Part shown: positions 1-7,958 of the stretch, piece after piece
How positions within the stretch are numbered: the first letter of the stretch is position 1
Layout of the letters: each line of letters begins with the position of its first letter
Assembly: GCA_945881865.1 (NCBI GenBank)
Contig: CAMCVK010000003.1
Span: forward strand, 186,001 to 250,000
Length of the DNA stretch: 64,000 nucleotides
From: Fimbriimonas ginsengisoli Gsoil 348
GTDB taxonomy: Bacteria; Armatimonadota; Fimbriimonadia; Fimbriimonadales; Fimbriimonadaceae
Direction: 5' to 3'
Notes under the pieces: generated by a model
Databases searched by the model: none
Seen by the model: the letters and a program-made list of their open reading frames with translations, nothing else
Told to the model about the DNA's origin: nothing
Made by a program: the position numbers and the translations under genes

Positions 1-228
1 CGGTTCGCGGGCCGAATCCATGGCTACGGCTACAACGGTGAATCGACTATCGCCGCAACATAAATATGTCAAAATTCATCAAGCGTCAACATCGAGGGCG
101 GCGGGCTTCACGGCAGTTCCTGGCCAAAGCAGGGCTTCCGGTAGTCCACCGAATACCTGGTTTTTTTGGAAGACGACTACAAGTCGAAGTCCATCGTGTT
201 TCGCATGAAGGACCCGAGCGCAAAGTGA
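1..228 (+). pseudogene. Possible decayed 3' end of a protein gene
   Basis: Frame 1 from the left edge to TGA 226-228 reads like ordinary protein, with segments such as GRIHGYGYNGEST, VNIEGGGLHGSSWPKQGFR and STEYLVFLEDDYKSKS, but is broken by TAA at 61-63 and TAG at 142-144. The TAG could be a former TGG (Trp). I do not recognise the family. Other short frames here, such as a 58-codon frame from 66, look less protein-like. This may be a pseudogene remnant whose 5' part lies outside the window. It could also be chance, or two sequencing errors. Confidence 0.3.
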
Positions 229-240
229 TCGCGCCCGGGT
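212..240. terminator. Hairpin at the end of the decayed gene
   Basis: ACCCGAGCGC at 212-221 pairs with GCGCCCGGGT at 231-240, with one A/C mismatch and a 9-nt loop. It overlaps the stop codon of the frame-1 remnant and lies just beyond the 3' end of the TM2 gene. No T-tract follows on either strand, so it is only a weak intrinsic-terminator candidate between two converging transcripts. Confidence 0.3.
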
Positions 241-250
241 GATCTATCGG

Positions 251-763
251 CTACACCGTTTCTTGGCCGGAGACGTCCCGAAGGGCGCCTGTTGCAATCA
301 TTACAAGGTCAATAATCGACCAGACGTAGGTGATCGCGACACCGACGCCACAAGTCAGTATCGACAGTAAGAGCATCGCGATTCCGGTGCCTGTATGACC
401 GAGATAGAAACGATGGATGCCCAAGGGGCCGAGAAAGAACGCAAGCAAAATCGCGACCACTTTGCTTTTCGGAGGGGTGAGACTCCCTTGTTGGTAAGAA
501 TTATTCATGATGACTTGGCCTTGAGGCGACGATGGGAAGTACCCCGGCGGTTGACCCATCCCAGGGGCGCTAGGCGGAACGGCCGAAGCGGTCGGGAACA
601 TTCCGTAAAGAACCGGCGCATCCTGCGCCTGGAGGGTGCGACCGTCGATGGGATCGATGAGGTTCGTCGTCGGAAGAATGCGACCCTCCTTGATCCACTG
701 CGTTAACGTATCCATGTCGACTGGACCGTAACGCTGACCATCGCTGCCTACAACCGTGTACAT
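251..763 (-). CDS. GYF_2/TM2 domain membrane protein
   Basis: A small inner-membrane protein of 170 residues, counted from ATG 763; an in-frame TTG lies two codons upstream. The first ~50 residues match the GYF_2 pattern (YTVVGSDGQRYGPV, then WIKEGRI), a putative peptide- or adaptor-binding module. A Pro/Gly/Ser-rich linker follows at about 55-98. A TM2 domain then occupies about 99-160, with two helices around the conserved GPLGIHRFYLG turn. TM2 proteins of this kind are widespread and mostly uncharacterised. The gene is monocistronic, with a TATATT box 7 nt before ATG, which favours the ATG and suggests a leaderless transcript. Family assignment is confident; function is unknown. Confidence 0.85.
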   Translation of the reverse strand: MYTVVGSDGQRYGPVDMDTLTQWIKEGRILPTTNLIDPIDGRTLQAQDAPVLYGMFPTASAVPPSAPGMGQPPGYFPSSPQGQVIMNNSYQQGSLTPPKSKVVAILLAFFLGPLGIHRFYLGHTGTGIAMLLLSILTCGVGVAITYVWSIIDLVMIATGALRDVSGQETV

Positions 764-770
764 ACGCAAA

Positions 771-776
771 AATATA
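771..776 (-). promoter_or_regulatory. -10 box of the TM2 gene
   Basis: On the minus strand TATATT ends 7 nt before the ATG at 763, leaving no room for a ribosome binding site. This is one instance of the near-start TANNNT pattern seen throughout the window. Confidence 0.5.
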
Positions 777-820
777 GCCTATTCCATTCCGCCGTCGGGA
801 CTTTCACCGGACGAGTCGGT

Positions 821-2080
821 TTAATCTTCATCCTCGTCCTCCGCGTCGTCGTCCAGCGGCATCGCGATCGTGGTAATCGGGTTCGCGGACATCTGCGTGC
901 GGAGCCCGTAAACGTTCGCCAAGATGGCCTCGCGGAACGGCCGGCTGGGTTCAGCCACCCAAGACATCATGCTAGACAGCACCAGTTCCTTCAGGTAGGC
1001 GTAGCTGAACTCATCGGTCACGGCCGCCACTTCCTTCGCGGTCTCCTCGTCCAGCCGCAAATGCTCCTCGAACGAGCCGGTGATCCGGAGAAGGTAGGTC
1101 GCCCGCTCGCTGAAGGCGGGAAGCTCGAACACATACGTGCGGTCGAACCGGCTCGGGCGATCGGCCAAGGCCGGGTCCAGCTTCTCCGGGTCGTTCGCCG
1201 AAGCAATCGTGAGAATGCCGTGGTTTCGGGCGAAGCCATCCAGTTCGTTCAGGAAGTAGGAGCGGTTTTTCGGTGTGATCAATGTGTCGAGATCTTCGAG
1301 GATCAGAAAACACGGTGCCTGTTGGCGAGCGTGGTTAAACACCTGCCGGATGTTATTGCTATCGCTGCCATGGCGAGTACTAAAACTTCGAACGTAAAGA
1401 ACATTGATCGCGAAATGGTTCAGCAGCGCTTTGATCGTGTGGGTTTTGCCGTTACCGGGAGGTCCGGCGAAGATGATGCCGCGCTTCCAAGGGATTCCGT
1501 AACGATCGTACGTTTCGCGTGAGTCCAACCAATGCTGGATATCGCTGCGGAGTGCCTCAATCCTCCCTGCTGGTTGCACCAGGTTCTCCAGTGTGTAGCG
1601 TTCGATATCGGCACGGAGTGCGTTGCTCACGGACCAACAGCCGTCCTGGAAGACCTGCACCGCGGAATCAAGCTCCCCGGCGAAATCAGAAATCAGTCTA
1701 AGCAGTTCCTCAATCTTCTCGAAGTTGCGGGCGGTCAGAACGCAGTAGCAATCTTGGCTATAGGTTCCCTGAAGGTGAACCATCACCACCTCATACTTTT
1801 CCCCGGCTATGTCAACCTCGAACCAGCCGGTTTTCCGCGTAACGCTCAGGTTATTGCTTTCGTCGAGGGCCGCATGAAAGTCCGGAGAAAATCCCGGATA
1901 GTCGGTAACCGTAGCCCGGCCCTCCGCCGCTAATTCAAGGATCTCATCGAATTGGTGGTCATAGAATTCGACCACAACCTGGTCGCCGCTGAAGGTCGCC
2001 CGGACCGATTCGGCCAGGGTACGGCGCACGGCATTTGCGGGTTGGGCCAGTGCGTGAGCAACGAGTCGGTTACGGTCCAT
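821..2080 (-). CDS. AAA+ ATPase, BCS1/26S-like
   Basis: A 419-residue cytoplasmic AAA+ ATPase. The N-terminal ~170 residues are family-specific. The ATPase core then shows Walker A GPPGNGKT (about 206-213), Walker B CFLILEDLD (about 257-265), sensor-1 IASAND (about 291-296) and an arginine-finger region DRPSRFDR (about 307-314). The C-terminus ends in a highly acidic tail (DDDAEDEDED). Such stand-alone single-AAA proteins act as hexameric remodelling ATPases, but the substrate is not evident here. It is followed by a GNAT gene on the same strand's upstream side, only 9 bp away. No protease or chaperone partner is adjacent. Fold assignment is secure; role is unknown. Confidence 0.85.
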   Translation of the reverse strand: MDRNRLVAHALAQPANAVRRTLAESVRATFSGDQVVVEFYDHQFDEILELAAEGRATVTDYPGFSPDFHAALDESNNLSVTRKTGWFEVDIAGEKYEVVMVHLQGTYSQDCYCVLTARNFEKIEELLRLISDFAGELDSAVQVFQDGCWSVSNALRADIERYTLENLVQPAGRIEALRSDIQHWLDSRETYDRYGIPWKRGIIFAGPPGNGKTHTIKALLNHFAINVLYVRSFSTRHGSDSNNIRQVFNHARQQAPCFLILEDLDTLITPKNRSYFLNELDGFARNHGILTIASANDPEKLDPALADRPSRFDRTYVFELPAFSERATYLLRITGSFEEHLRLDEETAKEVAAVTDEFSYAYLKELVLSSMMSWVAEPSRPFREAILANVYGLRTQMSANPITTIAMPLDDDAEDEDED

Positions 2081-2089
2081 CAGACGTTT

Positions 2090-2683
2090 TTACTCCGTGG
2101 CTTGTGTCAAACGCCAATCCTTACGCAAAAGTCCGTAAAAATCGGTATCGCAGATTTCCCCGTTCACGTGCCAACGCTCTCGCAAAAAACCTTCCTTCAC
2201 GAACCCTAGCTTCTCCAGACTCCTCTTTGATGCCTCGTTGCGAGGGTCGGTATCCGCCTCAATTCGGTTGAGGTCGAGTTCAACAAACCCGTAATCGATC
2301 AACGCAGTGAGAGCCTCCTGCAAGAAGCCCTGCCGCCAGGCACGACGCGCCAAGGCATAGCCGACTTCCCCTCGGCGGTTGGAAAAATCTATCGCGAAGA
2401 GGCTGCAGATGCCAACGAGGTCACCCTCTGCTCTTCGCCGAAGCCCAAACCGAATCTGCTCGCCAGCGGAGGCACCCTTCCGGTCGCGCTCGATCATGGC
2501 AAGCGCCTGGCTCATCTCCGTCCAAGGCGGCGAGCTCCAGTAGCGAGCTACGACCGGATCCGACAGGATCTCGTACAAGGCCGGAGCATCGGCCTCCGTC
2601 ATCGGGGTCAGCCGCAGGCGCGGCGTTTCAAGCTCAAGCGAAGAAAAGTCGGGCACAGTGCGAAGTTTATCGCCCAGGCGCAT
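2090..2683 (-). CDS. GNAT acetyltransferase, RimJ/RimL-like
   Basis: A 197-residue GCN5-related acetyltransferase that would transfer acetyl from acetyl-CoA to an amine, perhaps a protein N-terminus. It starts with the RimJ-type opening LETPRLRLTPMTEADAPAL (about 18-36) and carries the strand YALARRAWRQGFLQEAL for pyrophosphate binding (about 114-130). The C-terminal signature IEADTDPRNEASKRSLEKLG then follows, as in the RimJ/RimL family. Its start overlaps the 3' end of the DUF2339 gene by 17 bp, so the two are probably co-transcribed and translationally coupled. Substrate cannot be deduced. Confidence 0.85.
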   Translation of the reverse strand: MRLGDKLRTVPDFSSLELETPRLRLTPMTEADAPALYEILSDPVVARYWSSPPWTEMSQALAMIERDRKGASAGEQIRFGLRRRAEGDLVGICSLFAIDFSNRRGEVGYALARRAWRQGFLQEALTALIDYGFVELDLNRIEADTDPRNEASKRSLEKLGFVKEGFLRERWHVNGEICDTDFYGLLRKDWRLTQATE

Positions 2684-4400
2684 CTGGGCGATTACGACGA
2701 ATGTAGATTGCGGCCACCGCCAGCGCCACCAGCCCGATTACCACAAGGGTGACGCTTCGCCACACCACCGTGAGCTCCCAAAAATCAGTGGTCATGACCT
2801 TGAGGACCAGAAAGCCCCAACCGATCCAACCGAGGTAGCGCAACCAGAGATTGCGGGCGACCAAGCCAACGATGGAGTACCCACTCGCGACTGCGAGCAA
2901 CGTGAGAGTGATGTTTAGCCCGTCGGTGAGTGGAATAAGGCGAAGCGCGGTGAAAACGGTAGCGGCGCTCAGCGGCAAAATGCCAAGCGCGAGGACGGAA
3001 ACTCTGGCCCAAGGTTCGATGACCTCCGCAACCCGGTCCTTGTGCATCGAAAACAGCAACGCGGCGTGAATCGCGAACTGAGCCAACCAAAAGAGCGGCT
3101 CAATTGGACCTTGCGGAGTCTGAATGAACCAGCTTCCGACCGACAGCAGGTGCCAGGAAAACGCCGGAATGAAAAGCCACCAGCTACGAAATCTAAGATT
3201 CGCGAGGGCACCGGCTACCGCCAAGCCGAACCAAACCGGCCGGAAAACATCAACGGAACGGCTGATCGGCTCCAGCAACGTCACCGATAGCAACCCGACC
3301 GCGAGCAGCGGCAGGCAAAGTTCATACCGTCTGCGCTCAAACCACGCGACCACGATCAAGGCGGCTCCCCACCCAATCCAAACCGGATGTGCTTCGCGCT
3401 GGGTGATGGTGACCACAATGATCGGCCAAAGAGCCGGAACCACGACCAGCGGCCGCTCATCCTTCGTCTCGGACCGCAGCATGAAGGCGATCATGAAGGC
3501 TGATGGAATCACGAACCGGAGGTGATACAGGGTCAGCTCGTTGAATGAGTAGTCCGGGCCAATCCAGCAAGACGAGACGATGGCGACCGTGCCGAGGTAG
3601 GCGGCCCAAACCATGTAGTTCCATTTCAGCTTCCCGCTGACAACGGCGGTGACGAACCCCGTTACGAAAGCGGAGGTCAGACCAACAACCGGCTGATCCA
3701 GCGCGAGGAGCGCGGCGCCGAACCCGCCCGCGAGTCCAAATCCGGCGAAGACTTGCCACCGACGAATCGCGGAATAGGTGATATTGAGCGCCGAGAAGAC
3801 CAGCAGAAGCGAAAGTGCAGTCTGGTTGGAATACACGCCAAACGTCGTGGCTCCCGAGATAATCGTCAGGAAGCCGCCGAACGAAGACAGCCCAAGCACG
3901 ATAACGGTCAGCGGATGCTTCCGCGAATGCAGCCATTCGCCCAGCCCAAGGAATCCAAAACAGGCCAGCACCGCCAAGCAAAACTGGACCAGAGGCGTGA
4001 CCGTCCCGGACTGGATGAGCAGCGACGTGAGAACAATGAGTCCCAAAGAGACCGCGACCGCGCCCACCCACGGGAGCACCTTTCGGCCGAACTGCATCTC
4101 CAGTTTTTCGGCGTCGCCGTTTTCGGTTTTCTTTGGGGCTGGACGCTCGGGCCAAGTGAGCTGCGGTGGCGGAAGACCCGCGTCAAACCAGGTGGTCGGC
4201 GGAGCTGGATTACGCTGCGGTTCCACGTGGGGGGGCTCTCGGGAGGGCGGCTCTAGGTAGGGCGGTTCCACGTAGGCCGACTTTACGAACGGCGGCGGCG
4301 GCGCGGGCGGCGGCGTGACCGAACGCCCTTCCAGCTCGGCCAGCCGGTTCTCCAACTGGATGACCCGCTGTTCTAACTCGCTCAGGTCCTCAGGCCTCAT
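2667..4400 (-). CDS. DUF2339-like polytopic membrane protein
   Basis: A 577-residue integral membrane protein. Residues ~5-26 form a short coiled coil (LSELEQRVIQLENRLAELEG), followed by a proline-rich linker to about residue 75. More than a dozen hydrophobic segments fill the rest. This architecture (N-terminal coiled coil, Pro linker, many short TM helices) is that of DUF2339 membrane proteins, whose function is unknown. It is divergent from the histidine kinase gene at 4560 and sits upstream of the GNAT gene, which it overlaps. The assignment rests on architecture rather than a catalytic motif. Confidence 0.75.
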   Translation of the reverse strand: MRPEDLSELEQRVIQLENRLAELEGRSVTPPPAPPPPFVKSAYVEPPYLEPPSREPPHVEPQRNPAPPTTWFDAGLPPPQLTWPERPAPKKTENGDAEKLEMQFGRKVLPWVGAVAVSLGLIVLTSLLIQSGTVTPLVQFCLAVLACFGFLGLGEWLHSRKHPLTVIVLGLSSFGGFLTIISGATTFGVYSNQTALSLLLVFSALNITYSAIRRWQVFAGFGLAGGFGAALLALDQPVVGLTSAFVTGFVTAVVSGKLKWNYMVWAAYLGTVAIVSSCWIGPDYSFNELTLYHLRFVIPSAFMIAFMLRSETKDERPLVVVPALWPIIVVTITQREAHPVWIGWGAALIVVAWFERRRYELCLPLLAVGLLSVTLLEPISRSVDVFRPVWFGLAVAGALANLRFRSWWLFIPAFSWHLLSVGSWFIQTPQGPIEPLFWLAQFAIHAALLFSMHKDRVAEVIEPWARVSVLALGILPLSAATVFTALRLIPLTDGLNITLTLLAVASGYSIVGLVARNLWLRYLGWIGWGFLVLKVMTTDFWELTVVWRSVTLVVIGLVALAVAAIYIRRNRPDAPGR

Positions 4401-4559
4401 TTTCTGCTCACCATAACGTGATTCCCGCTAATGGTAACGATTAAGAATAGCAGAGAAAAGACCCTACCGGGCATTCCGGCCCACAGCCGTGCGCCTGTCC
4501 ACGAGTCAAGGATTCTTACAAGAATCTTATGCCCGATACCGTACAGTCCTGTAAGCCAA

Positions 4560-6458
4560 ATGACAAAAGCCATCGACCGTGCGCTATGGAAGATCCCGCG
4601 ATGGCTTCATTACGGTATCGCGGTGGGGTTAGCCTTGGTGGCCATCTACGCGCGAATGTTCCTTGCGGGGCCTCTCGCGAACGCGTCCCCGCTCGCATTT
4701 ACCGTATTTGCGCTCTGCCTATCGGCCTATATCGGCGGCTTTTGGCCGGGCATCCTTAGTGGGGCCATCGGTTTTACGGTTAGCATCTACCTGTTCGTCG
4801 AGCCGCGGTTCTCCATGGGCGGCAAAAGCCCAGCCATGACGAACCAGATTTCCATCACGGTTGCGCTCGGGATCTTTATCTGCTTCATCGCCGGTCGCTT
4901 GCGGGATCAAGCCCTGCAAAACGCCCGACTTGCGGCCGAGCTCCATATTGACCGGACCCAGAGTCAGGACATCCTCGACAGCATTACGGACGCGTTTTAC
5001 GCCGTGAATAAGGACTGGTTAGTGCTCCAGACGAATCCAGCCTTCATCGCGAGAGTGCCGCACCGAACCAAAGTCGTCCCGGGGGTGAACCTTTGGGACT
5101 CCTACCCGGAGCTCGAAGAACCCAAGATGAAGAGGATGCTAACCGGAGTCATGACGAACCGAGTTGGCGACGAATTGGAGATCGAGGACGCAGAGACAAA
5201 GACATGGCTTCTTGTCCGCGCGTTTCCTACCGCCCTCGGCATGTCGGTGTTCATTTCCGACGTAAGCGAGCGAAAACAGTTCGAGCGGAGCCGCGAGCGA
5301 ATGCTCGCCGACGAGCGGGTCGCGCGTAGCGCCTCGGAAGAAGCGGGCCGAATCAAGGAAGACTTCCTGGCGACACTCTCCCATGAATTACGGACGCCAA
5401 TGACCTCGCTGATTGGCTGGGCGGAGCTTCTCAACCACGGCCCCGTAAGCGAGGAACGCTTGAAAGAAGGGCTCAACAGCATCGAGCAAAGCGCTCGGAC
5501 GCAGGCGAAAATGGTGGAGGAGCTGCTGGACCTCAGCCGTATCAATGCCGGCAAGCTCAAGATCGAGGCGGAATTTGTGACGCTTTCGGAACTGGCCCAC
5601 GAAGTGGCGGCAATCCACCACCCGGCCGCCCTAGCAAAGAATATCGAACTGCGGCTGATTGACGACGCTCCCGACGCCGTGGTGCGTGCCGACAGTGCGC
5701 GGCTGCACCAAGTGCTGAACAATATTCTTTCTAATGCGATCAAATTTTCGCGCCGCCATCAGCTGGTGATCCTTCGGACCTTTGTCGAAGCATCGTCGGT
5801 TTGCGTCTCCATCCAGGATCAAGGGGACGGCATTGATCCCGATTTTTTGCCGCATGTGTTCGACCGCTTTCGTCAGGCGAACGCAGGTACCGCGCGCCGA
5901 TACGGTGGACTTGGCCTTGGCCTCTCCATTGCGAAACAGCTGGTCGAGCTGCAAGGCGGAACCGTAACGGCCGAGAGCGAGGGCACGGGTAAGGGCAGCA
6001 CGTTCACGGTTCGGCTTCCGGTTGCGCCCACGTTGAACCTGAGGCACCGCTTTTCGAAAGGATCGGAGGTGATGGGCGGTTTAAACGGGACCCGCATCCT
6101 GGTGCTTGAAGATGACGACTCTACCCGGCTGTTTCTGACCCGGGTGCTAGAAGAACACGGTGCGGTTGTCTTGCCTTTTGAAACTGCCAAGGAAGCGCTG
6201 GACCAGCTGCCAACGGCCAACCCGGACGTGATCATTAGCGACATCGGTTTGCCCGAGACCGACGGCTACGCGTTCATGAGGGCCCTTCGTGCACGCGACG
6301 ACCGTTGGTGCAAACTCCCGTCGGTCGCCCTCACTGCCTTTGCACGCGACGCCGATCGAAGGGCGGCCACCGAAGCTGGCTTTAACGACTTTCACACCAA
6401 GCCAGTGAATACACCCGCCCTCGTTTCCACTCTCATTCGGCTTCTCAACGGCGGGTAG
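4560..6458 (+). CDS. KdpD-like hybrid sensor histidine kinase
   Basis: A 632-residue membrane hybrid kinase. Residues ~15-120 hold a DUF4118-type bundle of four TM helices (RWLHYGIAVGLALVAIYA onward), as in KdpD-family sensors. A PAS-like segment follows (ILDSITDAFYAVNKD). The HisKA box is FLATLSHELRTP, with the phospho-acceptor His near 275. The HATPase lobe has N-box NNILSNAIKFS, DQGDGID and GGLGLGLSIAKQL. A C-terminal receiver has the acceptor Asp near 561 (VIISDIGLPETDG) and the conserved Lys in HTKPVN. An in-frame ATG at 4431 would add 43 non-conserved residues, so 4560 is preferred. No cognate regulator is adjacent; the nearest is the OmpR/KdpE-type gene at 7980-8675. Confidence 0.9.
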   Translation: MTKAIDRALWKIPRWLHYGIAVGLALVAIYARMFLAGPLANASPLAFTVFALCLSAYIGGFWPGILSGAIGFTVSIYLFVEPRFSMGGKSPAMTNQISITVALGIFICFIAGRLRDQALQNARLAAELHIDRTQSQDILDSITDAFYAVNKDWLVLQTNPAFIARVPHRTKVVPGVNLWDSYPELEEPKMKRMLTGVMTNRVGDELEIEDAETKTWLLVRAFPTALGMSVFISDVSERKQFERSRERMLADERVARSASEEAGRIKEDFLATLSHELRTPMTSLIGWAELLNHGPVSEERLKEGLNSIEQSARTQAKMVEELLDLSRINAGKLKIEAEFVTLSELAHEVAAIHHPAALAKNIELRLIDDAPDAVVRADSARLHQVLNNILSNAIKFSRRHQLVILRTFVEASSVCVSIQDQGDGIDPDFLPHVFDRFRQANAGTARRYGGLGLGLSIAKQLVELQGGTVTAESEGTGKGSTFTVRLPVAPTLNLRHRFSKGSEVMGGLNGTRILVLEDDDSTRLFLTRVLEEHGAVVLPFETAKEALDQLPTANPDVIISDIGLPETDGYAFMRALRARDDRWCKLPSVALTAFARDADRRAATEAGFNDFHTKPVNTPALVSTLIRLLNGG

Positions 6459-6470
6459 GTAGGCATGAAA

Positions 6471-6502
6471 AACCCCGGAAGCCTTTAGAGCAACGGGGGT
6501 TA
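6471..6502. terminator. Convergent terminator hairpin
   Basis: AACCCCG at 6471-6477 pairs with CGGGGGTT at 6494-6501, with one bulged base. It lies between the kinase stop codon and the stop of the oppositely oriented BON gene and could end both transcripts. The flanking A and T runs are short, so efficiency is uncertain. Confidence 0.5.
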
Positions 6503-6511
6503 ATTGGGGCG

Positions 6512-6895
6512 TTACGAGCGGAGCTTGATCTCGTTCTGCAGGTCGAGGGTCGTGCCATCGTCCTTCATTACTTCCCGCGCCGTGGTCTCGGCGAGAGCGA
6601 CATGCTTAGATTCTTTCACCGTGCCGCGAAGGACGATGGCCTTCTCGGTTTGCTCGATCTTGATGTCGTTTTCCTTGTCGTTAAGGAACGGATTCGCGGA
6701 GAAGGCAACCTGAATCTTAGGGATGATGCTGAGCGCGACGCCGGCCTTTTTGGTCGTGGCTCGGACGTCCCGTCCGGCTTGATCGGCATCCTTCGAAACG
6801 CCCCGGGCGGTGTCGTCGCAACCTCCCAAGCTGATCACGACCAGCGTGAGGCATGCAGCGACGAGCGATCCAACGACCGGGAAGAACGACTTCAT
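6512..6895 (-). CDS. BON-domain lipoprotein
   Basis: A 127-residue periplasmic lipoprotein. The signal peptide ends in a lipobox (LGGC, Cys near 26), so it should be lipidated. Residues ~75-126 form a BON domain (DNDIKIEQTEKAIVLRGTV-type strand, then REVMKDDGTTLDLQNEI), a small alpha/beta module found in osmotically inducible, membrane-attaching proteins such as OsmY. It begins inside the stop codon of the DUF1328 gene (ATGA overlap), so it is translationally coupled to it. It is the last gene of the ECF-sigma-linked cluster. A stress or envelope role is inferred from context. Confidence 0.85.
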   Translation of the reverse strand: MKSFFPVVGSLVAACLTLVVISLGGCDDTARGVSKDADQAGRDVRATTKKAGVALSIIPKIQVAFSANPFLNDKENDIKIEQTEKAIVLRGTVKESKHVALAETTAREVMKDDGTTLDLQNEIKLRS

Positions 6896-7062
6896 ACCGA
6901 ACTCCTTCGGGTTCGGCTACCGATGAACGAGAAGATGAACAGGATGAGGAAGACGAAGAACAAGCCCTTGGCCAGCGAAGCGACCGCCGAGGCAATGATT
7001 CCGAATCCCAGCAGCGCGGCGATCAGCGCCAGCACAAAGAAGACTGCGGTCCAATAGAGCAT
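6892..7062 (-). CDS. DUF1328 (YtjA-type) small membrane protein
   Basis: A 56-codon gene reading MLYWTAVFFVLALIAALLGF, then a second hydrophobic stretch ending in GSRTRRSSV. Two TM helices around an aromatic/glycine-rich turn are typical of the DUF1328/YtjA family, which is often linked to stress-induced envelope genes. Its ATG overlaps the TGA of the upstream 52-residue gene (TGATG), and its TGA overlaps the ATG of the BON gene (ATGA). The three genes are therefore a tightly coupled translation unit. No biochemical function is established for the family. Confidence 0.85.
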   Translation of the reverse strand: MLYWTAVFFVLALIAALLGFGIIASAVASLAKGLFFVFLILFIFSFIGSRTRRSSV

Positions 7063-7220
7063 CAGTACTTGCTCCCGGCTTTCTGTGGCTCCTTCGAACT
7101 GTCGGCCTCAATGACCGTGGGGAGTGCCTCGATGGGCGGCGCCTTGACGGCCGGCGCCTCAACGCTGTCGAGGTCTTTCAAGCTTTCGACAAACAGGGTC
7201 GACATATCTCGTACTTTCAT
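7062..7220 (-). CDS. Small hypothetical protein of the ECF-sigma cluster
   Basis: A 52-residue soluble protein starting MKVRDMSTLFVESLKDLDSV and rich in Ala, Pro and Glu. The start at 7220 is chosen because GAGGA lies 7 nt upstream; an in-frame ATG at 7253 has no such site. The stop overlaps the DUF1328 start (TGATG). I do not recognise the family. Its place between the sigma gene and the membrane genes suggests a co-regulated accessory or regulatory peptide, but nothing in the sequence shows how it works. Confidence 0.65.
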   Translation of the reverse strand: MKVRDMSTLFVESLKDLDSVEAPAVKAPPIEALPTVIEADSSKEPQKAGSKY

Positions 7221-7235
7221 GGTTTTGTCCTCAGG

Positions 7236-7251
7236 GGTTTCTTTCGAAACC
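7236..7251 (-). promoter_or_regulatory. Tetraloop hairpin in the 5' leader
   Basis: The minus strand reads GGTTTC-GAAA-GAAACC, a perfect six-pair stem closed by a GNRA-type GAAA tetraloop. It lies 16 nt upstream of the small-gene start at 7220, just before its GAGGA site. It may stabilise the mRNA 5' end or tune translation. Confidence 0.4.
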
Positions 7252-7310
7252 AATGTCTTCTATCCGTGGCGAAGTAAGGGCGCTGTAATCCCGCGCAAGG
7301 GAAAAATGAG

Positions 7311-7324
7311 GAAGTCGTAAGAAA
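7311..7324 (-). promoter_or_regulatory. ECF-cluster shared motif, copy 2
   Basis: The minus strand reads TTTCTTACGACTTC, matching 13 of 14 bases of the copy at 7959-7972. Weaker similarity continues downstream (a pyrimidine stretch like TTTTTCCC at equal spacing). It begins 3 nt after the sigma gene stop and about 90 nt before the small-gene start at 7220. It is a candidate promoter element read by the ECF sigma factor encoded next to it. Confidence 0.45.
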
Positions 7325-7326
7325 CC

Positions 7327-7896
7327 TCAAGAACTGGCGGTGGCGTATTCGTTCTGAAGGTGAACCGACGTGTACTTGCTTCGGGCCACCTTCAAAAGTC
7401 GGCTGTAGCGGGATTTGACCGTGCCCAGAGGAACGCCAAGTTGCTCCGCCACGTCGGCATAGGGCCGCTCTTCCACCGCGATCATTTTTAGGATCAACTG
7501 GTCCGAGCTGGAAAGCTGGGAGAGTGACGCGACCAAAATCGGATCGGTTTCCTTTCGGAGCAGGATCTCTTCCGGCGAGATGTCCTTAGCGGCTGCCCGG
7601 TCCATTGGATCCTCGAAGCCTTCGTAATCCGGTGCAATCGTCGTGACGCGGGAACGCCGACGACGCAACATGCTGAGATACTGGTTCCGGGCAATTACCT
7701 TGAGCCAGACTTCGAACGGCGACCGCTGGTCGAACGTCTCGTAGAGCCGATAGGCCCTGATAAAGGCGTCTTGGGTGATATCTTCGGCGTCGCTGGAGTT
7801 GCCGCAAAGCGACATCACGTAGTTTCGGACCCGTTTGTAGTGGATGGAGAAGAGCTGGTCGAAGGTTGCTGCGCTGATCGTGGCCATAAGGTTCAT
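7327..7896 (-). CDS. ECF-type RNA polymerase sigma factor
   Basis: A 189-residue sigma-70-family factor with regions 2 and 4 only. Region 2 spans about 12-80 (NYVMSLCGNSSDAEDITQDAFIRAY, then SPFEVWLKVIARNQYLSMLRR). Region 4 spans about 125-178 (LSSSDQLILKMIAVEERPYA, then VAEQLGVPLGTVKSRYSR), the helix-turn-helix that reads the -35 element. No anti-sigma gene is adjacent. The downstream neighbours on the same strand are three small envelope-type genes. The shared motif before this gene and before those genes suggests autoregulation plus control of the small operon. The start could be ATG 7896 or ATG 7887. Confidence 0.92.
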   Translation of the reverse strand: MNLMATISAATFDQLFSIHYKRVRNYVMSLCGNSSDAEDITQDAFIRAYRLYETFDQRSPFEVWLKVIARNQYLSMLRRRRSRVTTIAPDYEGFEDPMDRAAAKDISPEEILLRKETDPILVASLSQLSSSDQLILKMIAVEERPYADVAEQLGVPLGTVKSRYSRLLKVARSKYTSVHLQNEYATASS

Positions 7897-7958
7897 TCCC
7901 GTGGCGGGTTGATCTATTCAACTCTTTGGCCCATTAGAGGCAGGTTGGAAAGAACCTC

